The notes beneath the pieces are model-generated. The model had not been told where the DNA came from, did not search any database, and saw only the letters and a program-made list of their open reading frames with translations. A DNA stretch of 64,000 nucleotides. Source: Symbiodinium natans (Eukaryota; Sar; Dinophyceae; Suessiales; Symbiodiniaceae). This document shows, one piece after another, positions 1 through 10,100 of this stretch. The stretch covers positions 1 to 64,000 of the forward strand of contig CAJNDS010000810.1 in NCBI GenBank assembly GCA_905221605.1. Direction: 5' to 3'. The first letter of the stretch is position 1, and every line of letters begins with the position of its first letter. The translations under genes and the position numbers were made by a program.

Positions 1-978
1 TCCTTTTCCAGGTTGTCGAGAACGAGATCCACTCCTCTCGTCTGTCCTAGTTGCACGGAAGCATCAAGACGACATATCGACATTCGCGTGCGTAGTGACT
101 CATGTCTCTTTTCGAGACGACTGACCAAGTTTTGCAGTCCTCGCAGAAGTTCAAACGGTGCAATCTCTGGAAGACCAAGAGTTTGTATTCTTGCCCTGGC
201 AAGCTTCCATCGTCTGATGATTTGTATGGCCGCAGACGCCGTCTGTACTGCCTCCAAGGATCTCACAAATCTGGTTAAACTGGTCTGTTCTTCACATCCA
301 CCAGGCTGCACCTGTCCTACCAACTCCTCCAGTACTTGAACCGGATGGATCTCTGTCGAAGGAGTCGTCATCTCAACGGCTGGCGCAGTTATTTCTTCGA
401 GAAGAACTCGTAGCAGTTGAACCACCAGTCTACCACCATACCCCGGGGGATACGAATGATAGGCTTTCAGTGTGTCAACAGCTTCACCACGAGCACCACG
501 CTGGTAGCGATCCTCAGCCTCTTCAAAACATTCTTCTACAAAAGCTTGAAATACTCCAGATGCAGTGCCTGCCACAGTGCAGATTTGTCTCTTCCACGTT
601 GAATATGCCATCCCCAACTCCCACGGCGTCTTACTCGTGAAGTCAAATGATGGAAAATCCGTCAACACCTTCCACTGCTCCTTCTGCCCTGTCACTGGCG
701 TTCTACCAGATTGACCGGGTCCAGGTTGACTTGAGTGCTCTGCCTTCGCCTTTTCGGATTTGTGCAAATGCGATGTCAATCCAGGTGGTCCTGCAGGAGG
801 CTGGGATATGTTCCATGGGTTTGCAGACTGGTCCTCATCGCTGTTGGGCTCGTCGCCAACTTGAGTCCACCAGTCCCTTTCCCACATGCTCGCTGCGGTC
901 TTGGCCGTCAGGAGACAATGTAAAGTGCTCAACTCGTCGATATTCATGAGCGTCTGTAGTCGACCTTGAAAGGAGGTC
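1..978 (-). mobile_element. Ty1/copia-like Gag reading frame, continuation in a second frame (partial, runs off left edge)
   Basis: On the minus strand a frame is open from about 978 down to position 1 without a stop, about 325 codons. It overlaps the end of the 835-1827 frame and is shifted by one base relative to it. It begins with a W-rich stretch (MWERDWW), then a Gly/Pro/Ser/Gln-rich linker, then a helical region of Leu/Arg/Glu pattern containing RRWKLARARIQTLGLP. Linker plus helical region with this W/R pattern is what I recall from Gag of dinoflagellate copia-type retrotransposons annotated as Pol polyprotein; that is memory, not a search. No protease, integrase or reverse transcriptase lies in the window; they would be beyond the left edge. 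Alternative: a host coiled-coil protein. Confidence 0.5.
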
Positions 979-1827
979 TACCTTGGATTCCCAATTTTTC
1001 AACCTTCCATCCAACTTAGCCAACTCCTCATCCACCCGTGCTGCCAGGGCCTCGGTGCCTCCAACAGCTTCTCCACAGCCTGTAGCATTGAAGGTAGGTG
1101 CATATAGTAACGTTGAGTGAGCATCCAGCCGGCGATGGTGCTCCTTTTGCCTTATTTCTTGCTGACTGCAGGCTGCTTCTAGATCTCTGACTCGACCCTC
1201 CAACGACTCAAGCTTTGCAGCCATCATCGCTTCTCGTTGTCGGTCTTGGTCCACCTGCACACTGTGTGCCTGTGTCCTGGCCTGAATTTGCTCCAAGCAT
1301 CCTCTGATTTCAAGCATCTCATTGTTCCACGTGGTACTTTGTCGTTCAATCACACCATGCTGCTCGCGCAAAGCCTCCTCTAAGGATCTCAAGCGATCTT
1401 CCATCGACATGCATCCTGAGAAGATATGGGAATGCCCTGTCTCAAGCGTGCCCATAGCCTGGCCAAGCAAATTGGTTCTGTAGTTCAAGCGATCGTTCAC
1501 CTCTGTCAAAGCTGCACGAATGTCCTCCACTACCCCAAGATCAAACGATATGTTGTCCCGGAGGTTCTGCAAAAGATCGGCAGGTAATGTAACTTGGCTC
1601 ATCGACCGAAAAACAACTTCACTGCTTCTGCTTTCTGCTGTGGCTGCTGCTGCTGCTGCTGTCTGCATGGTATTGTGCGGGCTTAGGGGGTTTGGGCTCA
1701 TAACCTCTTGGAGGTTATGAGGATTATGAGGCCCAGGTGATGAGGAGGTTACAATGCTGAAGTGACTAGGGGTTGGGGAGAGCCTTTCACGTATAGTGTG
1801 AGGTACATCATCTAGAGGATTATACAT
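835..1827 (-). CDS. Coiled-coil protein, probable N-terminal Gag part of a retroelement
   Basis: A 330-residue minus-strand frame starting with ATG (MYNPLDDVPHTI). It has a Ser/Pro/Asn-rich N-terminus with an Ala run near residue 60 coded by GCA/GCT/GCC repeats, then about residues 75-290 of Leu/Glu/Gln/Arg heptad-like sequence with LEEALREQ and LESLEGRVRDLE, a long coiled coil. The last 40 or so residues (after position 978) are probably out of frame: the neighbouring frame is open from there to the window edge and looks more protein-like. I read the two as one Gag-like protein broken by a +1 shift between about 978 and 835. Whether that is decay, sequence error or programmed frameshifting cannot be told here. 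Confidence 0.5.
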   Translation of the reverse strand: MYNPLDDVPHTIRERLSPTPSHFSIVTSSSPGPHNPHNLQEVMSPNPLSPHNTMQTAAAAAATAESRSSEVVFRSMSQVTLPADLLQNLRDNISFDLGVVEDIRAALTEVNDRLNYRTNLLGQAMGTLETGHSHIFSGCMSMEDRLRSLEEALREQHGVIERQSTTWNNEMLEIRGCLEQIQARTQAHSVQVDQDRQREAMMAAKLESLEGRVRDLEAACSQQEIRQKEHHRRLDAHSTLLYAPTFNATGCGEAVGGTEALAARVDEELAKLDGRLKNWESKVDLLSRSTTDAHEYRRVEHFTLSPDGQDRSEHVGKGLVDSSWRRAQQR

Positions 1828-1948
1828 CTCGATGATCCCTAGGAGGTCTCAAGGCCAGCCCAACACCCAATCAATCCCCAATCAACATCCCCGGCAACGG
1901 AAGTGCAACCCACAATGATTATCGCACTTCGCTCTCGTCCTCATGTTG

Positions 1949-1959
1949 CTTGAGCCAAA
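1949..1959 (-). promoter_or_regulatory. Possible relic of the dinoflagellate spliced leader
   Basis: On the minus strand this reads TTTGGCTCAAG, identical to the last 11 bases of the dinoflagellate spliced leader as I remember it. It lies 122 bases upstream of the ATG at 1827 and in the same orientation. Eleven bases are expected by chance about 0.03 times in a window this long on both strands, so it is suggestive only. Confidence 0.3.
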
Positions 1960-1971
1960 CCCATATGGTTT

Positions 1972-2033
1972 GGTACACTTCTCGATTTGTGCTGGTCGTG
2001 CCTGCACACAACTTGGTACACTTCTTGATTTGT
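1972..2033. repeat. Short direct repeat upstream of the Gag-like frame
   Basis: The phrase TGGTACACTTC(T/C)(T/C)GATTTGTGC occurs twice, at about 1972-1993 and 2011-2033. It may be part of a terminal repeat or leader of the retroelement. No second long terminal repeat is visible in the window. Confidence 0.35.
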
Positions 2034-2039
2034 GCACCG

Positions 2040-2480
2040 AATGACCCGAAATTCCCCCCGGGTTTAGTTTAAGGGTTTTATGGTTTAGGGTTTTGGGGTT
2101 TAATAGAAATTGTATAGGGTTTGTATCTGGAGTTTTGTCGTATTTTGGGGGGTTTTGTTTCGAATTTTTATTGTAATGGTTTGGATTTCTGAGGGGTTGG
2201 GATAGAAAGGCTGGGGTTTCAATCGAGGGCGTTGCGGAAAGGTTGGGCTTGAGGGGGGGATCGGGCTGAGGTCGGGATAGAAGGATTGAGGGCTTTTGGG
2301 CTTGGGTTGAGTTGAGGAGGGGCTTAGGAGGGGGTGTTTAAGGGCTGGGGAGGGGTGTTGAAGGGAGGGGCAGGGAGGGGCTATTGAAGGGAGGGTTATT
2401 GAAGGGAGGGGTTATTGAAATGAATTATTGAAGGGAGGGGAATTATCGAAGTAGGGTGATTGAGGGATTATTGAGGATTG
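2040..2480. repeat. Telomere-like TTTAGGG variants followed by ATTGAAGGGAGGGG-type repeats
   Basis: Positions 2055-2115 hold degenerate TTTAGGG / TTTTGGGG words on the plus strand. From about 2280 to 2470 there are repeated phrases of the type ATTGAAGGGAGGGG with strong purine bias. There is no coding signal on either strand. Confidence 0.5.
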
Positions 2481-2499
2481 AGGGATCTTATATTTTGTT

Positions 2500-3650
2500 C
2501 GATTTTATGAGGTTATTTGGGGGGATTTGGAATCGGGGATGGTATTGTACTCGGTAACTTAAGTCGGCAACCTCGAATTGAAGGAGGGACCCTGATAAGG
2601 ATCTAGGATAATATATTGGGAATTTGATTATATATTCAAATTCATACAATTATATTTCGAAATGGGGTAAGATCATAGATCGTAATCCTCGATAATCCTT
2701 AAATCCTGCCTTGAAACTATATCGTTCGCTCAAGCTCTTGCCAAATAAATTCGTGCCCACTACACGCATATCAGACCCTCGGATATCTATCTCGAAAATA
2801 CTTGGATTTTTTGTTTGTCCATATTTCTTCAAAGCTCTAGCGTACGTCTTTTTCCACTCAATAGGTGCATGTACCGTCGACGGCGTCGATGGGATCCTTC
2901 TAATCTATAATAATGGAAGAGATTTATATTCCCAAAAATATTGTTTTATTTGGAGATTTTCATTGACAGAAATTCATATTCTTTATATAACCAAATTTAT
3001 ATACGATTGTAATTCCTAGACTTAGGAAAAAAGAAAGATCGAGAAATATCCAATTCGGAGATATTGATCGAATATTTTGATTGAAGATTCTTGATCGAAA
3101 ATCAAATATTTTTTTGATAGGATCTTCAAGAAAATATAAATCGATATTATCGATGATATCTTTATTGAGATTTCTGGAAGGGGTAAATATAATATCTAAA
3201 TACTTGACCTAATATTGTAAATGGCTTCTGCACACAAAAATAAGATTTTGAAATCCTTATTAAGATTCCTCGTTTTTGGATCCCACTAATAATCTAGATT
3301 TATAGAAATTGAACAAGGTTTGAGACGTCATAATATTTTGATGGGCGGGGGGGGGGGGTCGTAATATTGCCGAATCATTAATTTCTTGAAGACCCCCCCA
3401 AAAATTATGAAATAAGATCTAATATAGAAATTCGATCAAAAATTTCGGTCAATATATCATTGGAATCTAATTCTTATTTATCCTTTTTTGAGGATACCAT
3501 AAATTACAAAATAAAAAATTCGATCATAATTATCGATCAATATATTCGATCAAGATTTTCGATTAATATCTTATTGGCACCTGGTATAATTTCTATAAAG
3601 CTAGATTGCTAATGGCCTCCGAAATGATAATATCGATTTGAATTATCTTA
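2500..3650. other. AT-rich island without recognisable genes
   Basis: Composition changes sharply to AT-rich with many GATC, ATCGAT and AATAT words, unlike the GC-balanced flanks. Open frames here are short and rich in Ile/Lys/Phe, as AT-rich noncoding DNA gives. It shares an exact 21-base phrase (3126-3146) with the second AT-rich island at 22788-22808, and both islands hold the phrase TTTATAGAAATT. I read it as a dispersed repeat or organelle-like insertion of unknown nature. A run of ten or more G lies near 3349-3358. Confidence 0.5.
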
Positions 3651-3689
3651 AGGCTTTTCCAAAAATTAAGAAAAAATTCCAAAACAACA

Positions 3690-4870
3690 ATAGGCATAAG
3701 TCAGGTAAGAGAATCAAAAGGTAAGAGACTCAAAAGATTCGAAGGCTTGATTTCCCCCTAGCATCGTTTATGGGGGTAATTCTGGAATTCCCTTCTGGCC
3801 ACACTCGTAAAATCGGAATTCCCTTACGAATGCCTATCGGAGTGTCTGGTCATATAGACAGAGTAATAGACAGAGTAGTCAGGCATAAGTCAGATAAGAG
3901 AATAGGCATAAATCAGGTAAGAGAATCAAAAGGTAAGAGACTCAAAAGATTCGAAGGTTTGATTTCCCCCTAGCATCGTTTATGGGGGTAATTCTGGAAT
4001 TTCCTTCTGGCCACACTCGTAAAATCGGAATTCCCTTACGAATGCCTATCGGAGTGTCTGGTCATATAGACAGAGTAATAGACAGAGTAATCAGGCATAA
4101 GTCAAGTAAGAGAATCAAAAGGTAAGAGACGAGTAGTCAGGCATAAGTCAGGTAAGAGATTACTAGCATCGTTTATGGGGGGTAATTCTGGAATTCCCTT
4201 CTGGCCACACTCGTAAAATCGGAATTCCCTTACGAATGCCTATCGGAGTGTCTGGTGTCTATTCAATCCTGTATGAATGCCTATGAGAGTGTCTGGTGTA
4301 GGTATATAGACAGAGAAATAGATAGAGTAGTCATATAGACGGAATAATAGACAGAATAGTCAGGCATAAGTCAGGTAAGACACTCAAAAGATTCGAAAAT
4401 TTGATTTCCCCCTAACATCGTTTATGGGGGTAATCTGGAATTTTCCCTTCTGGCCACACTCGTAAAATCGGAATTCCCTTACGAGTGCCTATCGGAGTGT
4501 CTGGTGTCTATTCAGTCCTATATGAATGCCTATGAGAGTGTCTGGTGTAGGCATATAAACAGAGAAATAGACAGAATAATCATATAGACAGAATAATAGA
4601 CAGAATAGTCAGGCATAAGTCAGGTAAGAGATTCAAAAGATTCGAAAGCTTGATTTCCCCCTAATATCATTTATGGGGGTAATTCTAGAATTCCCTTCTG
4701 GCCACACTCGTAAAATCAGAATTCCCTTACGAATGCCTATCGGAGTGTCTGGTGTCTATTCAGTCCTGTATGAATGCCTATGAGAGTGTCTAGTGTAAGC
4801 ATATAGAGAGAGAAATAGACAGAATAGTCATATAGACAGAGTAATCAGGCATAAGTCAAGTAAGAGACTC
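3690..4870. repeat. Tandem repeat with 193-249 bp unit, five main copies
   Basis: The phrase CTAGCATCGTTTATGGGGG (with small changes) starts at 3758, 3970, 4163, 4412 and 4661, so spacings are 212, 193, 249 and 249. Each copy continues with a shared segment ending in CCTATCGGAGTGTCTGGT and is separated by AGGCATAAGTCAGGTAAGAG and ATAGACAGA words. The last two copies carry an extra segment (CCTATGAGAGTGTCTGGTGT), which explains the longer spacing. Each copy can form a weak CCCCC/GGGGG hairpin. There is no coding signal. Confidence 0.8.
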
Positions 4871-4954
4871 AAAAGAAAAGTTCTCCCACACGTCGAGACC
4901 TTCGGTGCAAGAAGTAAAAAGTGTTCCTCTTCATCCTGTAGCAGTGATGGTGAA

Positions 4955-5235
4955 TTGATGCTCGTGGTGATGATGACCATGACAATGACGACGACCGCGA
5001 CGCTAGCGATGACGATGATGACGGCGAAGACGATGACAATAAAGATTACCAATACAATGACGATAATGACGACGACGGCGATGGTTGCGATGATGATGGT
5101 GACGGTGACGGTGATGGTGGTGATGATAGTGATGATATTGATGATGATGGTGATGATGATGATGATGATGGTGGTCGTGGTGATGATGATGAGGATGAGG
5201 ATGAGAATGATGAAGAAGACGAATACACTATAATG
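4955..5235. repeat. Imperfect (GAT/GAC)n trinucleotide microsatellite
   Basis: Mostly GAT, GAC and GGT triplets over about 280 bases. The Met/Thr- and Ser-rich frames that cross it are artefacts of the triplet repeat. From 5236 to 5818 I see no gene or repeat, only ordinary sequence leading to the 3' end of the Kelch exon. Confidence 0.8.
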
Positions 5236-5818
5236 ACGATGATGAGGAGGAGAATGTGGTGGAGGAGGGTTTCAGTGACGTAATGGCGAGATCGTCCCCT
5301 CTGATCCATAAGCAATCTATGTTTAGTCCTACCGTCATTTGTATTTACCGTCCATCGCCATGATCATTACCATTTCCGTTCTAAATATCAGCATCACTAT
5401 CATTTTCCCCATCATTATCATCATTATCTTTATATTGTACATTTATCCGGGGAATGGGAGACGGGTCGTCTTCACTCACCATTGTCGGCCTGACAGTTGA
5501 AAGATCCCACAAGAGGAAATCGCGCGCAGGCTCTGAAAGGCACCGCCCTTTTGCAGCTTGAAGCCCGGACTCCGGAGAGGAGGCTATTTCATAACTTATG
5601 AAACAAAAAACGAAGGGGGGCGAGAAGATTGCGAGACTGGGGCATTTCACCGCCAGATTGAAAAAGCCCCTTCGGCACGGACCCAGGAATGCAAAGCGAT
5701 ATTTCGAAGATGAATTGTCGCTGTCCTTCTTGGAATGATTAGAATTATCCGGGGACCGCCCCCTCCGCCTTCTCGGAGGCCTCTTCGAGGCGCCGAGTTT
5801 TTTCGACCGCCTGGGCCT

Positions 5819-7140
5819 TCAGCTCGGCAGCACCTCCACGGACTTCGCAGTCTCGGAGACGTCCGGGTGGAAGCTGTAACCGCCCAGCACGTAAAGGGTT
5901 TTGTCCCAGGCCGCGGCGGCGGACATGTCCCTCGGGTGTTTCAGCGTGGGGCCCTCGGCCCAGCAGCCCCTGCTGGGGTCGAAGACCTCAGTGGAGCGTA
6001 TGGCCTCGGAAGTGTCGCCCCCCAGAACGTAGAGGCGCCCCGAGACCGCTTCCGCCACGTGTGAGTTCCTGGCTCGGCCCAGCCTCGGCCCGCTGCTCCA
6101 GCTGCCCTCGGCCGGATCGAAGATTTCGACGGAGCAGAGCACGGAGCTGCCGTCGTAGCCGCCCACCACGAAGATTTTCCCTCCAAGTGTCGCTGCCGCC
6201 AGAGCCGCTCGCGGCTCGCGCAGGGGCGGCAGGTCCTGCCAGGTTTGGCTGCTTGGGTCGAAGCTCTGCACGTGCTTGAGCCACTGATGTTGTCCATCGC
6301 GGCCTCCGAGCAGGACGAGCTTGCCAGCAAGCTCCACGGCTGCGTGCGCCGACCTGCGAGCCTTTGGATTCTTGCCCGGCCTCCAGCCCTCACTGCTCCC
6401 GGGGATCCAGGTTTCCATGGAGCTCCGAGACTGACTGCCCTTGCCCTCCCACCCTCCCGTCATGTAGATGCGATTCCCGACCACGGCCGCTGCAGCAAAC
6501 CATCTCTCGCAGGTGAGGGCGGGCGCCCCGCCCCAGGAGCCGCTCGCCGTGTCAAAGACCTGAACCGCGCGTCTGGTGAAAAAGCCGCCCATGACGTAGA
6601 TCTTCCCATCCAGAGCGGCGGCGGTTGCAGCGTGTGTTTCGTGTGACATCGGAGGGCAGAGTGCCTGGATCCGCCCCGCTGCTCCCCTTTCTGAAAAGGT
6701 CCCGATCCTTCCACCCGAAAACCTTATTATACTACAATCCACGCTGCTGCATCGAACTCCTGAGGCGCCATCTGCGCCAGCTTCGCAACCTCTTCCTCCT
6801 GCTGCTGGCACAGCCGCCGCTGCTCCACCATCTCGTTCAGCACGGAGGTGACGAAGTTGCAGGCAGGGGACCGGAAGCTCTGGTCGCTTGGGCTGTCGCC
6901 CGAGATCGCTTCGCACGCTCGGGGCACGGCCTCTCCTAGGAGCCACTGCTGCAAGACTTTGGACCTTGGCTCCAGTGCCTTGCTGGAGGAATCCAGGGAC
7001 TCCGCGAGTGATGTCCTGGTCTTCACGAGCTTCTCCAGTGCTTCCGCGCACGTCTCCATATGGGCGAAGACCTGCCGGCGCAGCTCCAAGCAGGCCTCCG
7101 GCACGGACTGCGTGGCCTCCACGGCGGGAGAGATCACCTC
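5819..7140 (-). CDS. Exons 22-23: coiled coil and six-repeat Kelch propeller
   Basis: Exon 22 (405 nt) encodes 135 mostly helical residues ending in a Gln/Glu-rich coil (QQQEEEVAKLAQM). A 71-nt phase-0 GT-AG intron (6735-6665) leads into exon 23 (846 nt), which encodes six Kelch repeats with the paired glycines YVMGG, YMTGG, VLLGG, FVVGG, YVLGG and YVLGG and the usual downstream Tyr/Trp (VFDTASGSW, SFDPSSQTW, IFDPAEGSW, VFDPSRGCW). Six blades make a closed beta-propeller that normally binds protein partners such as ubiquitination substrates. The frame ends in a stop at 5819. Reading exon 23's frame upstream past 6664 gives Arg/Gly/Pro-rich nonsense, which supports the splice. Confidence 0.8.
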
Positions 7141-10100
7141 CTGGGGCGGGCGAGGCCGGCGGCGAGCAAGACAAGTGCATGAAACCCTATGCTCTGCTCA
7201 GCGTACCCCTTGGTATATGCAACAAGCCACGACAAGTTAGTCTGCCATCCTGAATATCGAAATCCTCCCTAAACCCTAAACCATCCTAAACCATCCTAAG
7301 CCCGACAAGCCGAGCATCGACTTCGATCTGCTTCTCCGAGCCGAAGCCTTCGAAGGCGCTGACTAGAGCACCTTCGAACCTGGCTGCGAGCGCCTCGGCA
7401 TCGAAGGACACCTTCACCGTTCTATCCTGGCCCGCCTCCATCCTCAAGTGCTTCTGCTCGAAGAAAGCGGATCTCAGGACCTTGGCCACGCCGTCTCTGG
7501 CCTTCTCCACGTCCAGGCGCGGCTGCGCTTCCCTCAGCTTCTTCTGCAGCTCCTGTGAGCAAAGGAAATTTAAGGGGGTGGAAGGAGGAGCCAGGGGAAA
7601 GGGCGGAGAAGGACGAGCAAGGGGGCGGTGCGGTGCTTTGGGTCCTCGACGAGGCACGGCAGGCGCTCCAGCCGAAAGGCGTCCTCCTCCTGCGGCCCCA
7701 AAGCCGCCAGCGCCTCTTCCAGGAGACCGGAGGCGAAGGTCTCCAGCGGCGGCAACTTCGCCACGATGTCCTCGCACGCCGTCTCGAAGAACGTTGGAAG
7801 CTCCTGCACTTCGTGTACAATAAGGGGGGACGATGGCGAGGGAAGGGGCTCTGCGTTAAACAAGCGAAGGAATCATGCATATGCCCCAATTGACGCCAAA
7901 AACAACGAGAACTTGCCTGGCGGTCCAGCAGCTTCACTTCTTGGCACGCAAGGGCTTCCAGCTGCTTCTTGAGATAATCCTGCATAGAGCTTCAGATCAT
8001 GTCAGCGCAAGCCCAGCCTCCAAGCACCACCCCCAAAAGCACCCAAGGCCCTGCACAGACTCCTCACCCCAAGCCCTGAAAGAAGCTGGCGAGTTCAAGC
8101 CGTAGGGCTGCGCGCTCCCCCATTCTCTCGCTTACCGGGCTATCCTGGACGGGCTTCGCGGCGGCGCTCCAGAACAGCTCGTGGGCCCGCTTGACAACGA
8201 AACCAAGCCGGCGCTTCAGCTCGCGGGTCGCGGCATCCTTGAACTTCGCCAGGGCGGCTCCTGGGCTTCAAGGCTGCGAAGAAACACATCTGGGGCAGAA
8301 GACCCCGTGTTGTGAGTGTGCTCAGATGCTCTCAGAGTGATGCTGAAGCCCTGCGTGGCTTCATCTTTCGTATAAGCCAGCTTCGGTCAAGCATATGGAC
8401 ATGCTTTCTGTGAGTCTTGCATACAACTTCCGAGTGAGTTTGGGGGCTGTGCTTCAAGGCAAGCAGGTCCTGAACACGCGAGTGGAGTGTGCTTCCGACG
8501 AGTTCACGGATCTGCACTCGCCACACGCTTCGTGCGAGTTCAGACGAGTTCGGGATGAGTTTGGGGACCCGCTTCGGACGGGGTTCCGAAACTCAGAAGC
8601 ATCTCTCCGAATCGCTGGAAAAAGCGAGAACAACTGCATGAACTCACTCACCTCGCTTTGCGCACGCCCGCACACCCCTCAGAAAACGACAGCGAGTTCA
8701 CAGCTCGCTCGCAAGCGAAGACAATCAAAACACAACTGAACTACGGGCGGCCTCGCGCACGCGCTTCAACGTGTACCGTTGGCATCGTTGTCACATGTTG
8801 TCACCTTGCACTGTCACAGTATGCTGTCATTACGCCTGTCCACCATGCCTTTCAGAGCCCCCGTGCTGCGACTCGCAGCTTTCGCCATCTCCAACTGTGC
8901 ACGGCTCACACTGGGAGCTCGGGGCTTGTCTCCAGTGCTGTAGGGCTCGGCCGGTCAGGCTGCCGAACCAGGCAGACAGCACCCTCACAGCCCGAAGCGC
9001 AGAACGCCATGTGCAACCCCGAAACTGGAGGCTCTCCCTGGACCCAACTACTAGTATAGCCTCTCTTAGACCCTAAAACAACGCTCCACCGTGCTGTTCA
9101 CGCGTGCCGGAGCAAGCGTGCAGCAGGAGAGACATCAGTTCTACATGGCAGGCGCAGTACTTTCAGGGTTTGTGACTTGGACAAGTCAGGACGGTCGACG
9201 CACGGCAATCATCAGATTGAATGAAGTTTTTGGTCAAAAACACGCTGCGGCTTGGGTTTTGGTGACATGCAGGCGTTCAAGTAAAGCTGTTTGCGGAGCC
9301 AGCTGCTGCGCACATTCTTTGCATGGGACGTACTCACAGTTTGAGCCAGTCCTTGTCCTTTGCAGGGCTAAGAAAGTCCTGTGGCCCATGTCCTTCTCAT
9401 CGTGGGGACATGCATGCTCAGGTAACACGGACGTTATCATCATGCGGACATGCATGCTCGGGTAACACGGACGTTATCATCATGCGGACATGCATGCTCG
9501 GGTAACACGGACGTTATCATCGTGGGGACATGCATGCTCAGGTAACACGGACGTTATCATCGTGGGGACATGCCTGCTCAGGTAACACGGACGTTATCAT
9601 CGTGCGGACATGCATGCTCTGGTAAAAAACAACGGCAGGCCCGACGTTTTCGACTGCAAAGTCCCGGAAACACCGCAAAGAACGATGCATTCGATGCCAG
9701 CACGCCCGCTCCGCCACCACCCTCCGAAAAACACGACAGGCGCGACATTTTCAGTGGAAATGGCCACGAAACACCGAAAATACCGATGTGGTCGGTGAAC
9801 AGCACGGTGTGCCTAAAACAACCCATCTACTAAGGGTACCTTGGGGAGGGTCCCGCTCAATCCCAACGCTTTCCGTAGAATCTCACGCTCCTTCCAGCTG
9901 CCCGCTGGCGAAGGGGAGCCCCATCTTCAGGAGCTCCTCTCGCTTCCCAAGAGGCAGAGGGCCGAGGAGAATTGAAAAATCTGCTCAGTGTCGGGCGGAG
10001 AAGGACGAAAGCTGTGTCTAGTCCCCACCTAGCTCAAGGCTCTCCCCCTCCAGTATAGTCACGGCTTCTACATTCGTGATGCTCGGCGGGCTCCTCACAG

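Noticed and set aside
4828-5315. Met/Thr-rich and Ser/Pro-rich frames
   Set aside because: They are products of the GAT/GAC trinucleotide repeat.
6736-7180. N-terminal extension of the Kelch frame starting at 7180
   Set aside because: In that frame the sequence is Arg/Gly/Pro/Ala-rich noise; the neighbouring frame over 7140-6736 is a clean coiled coil and splices into the Kelch exon.
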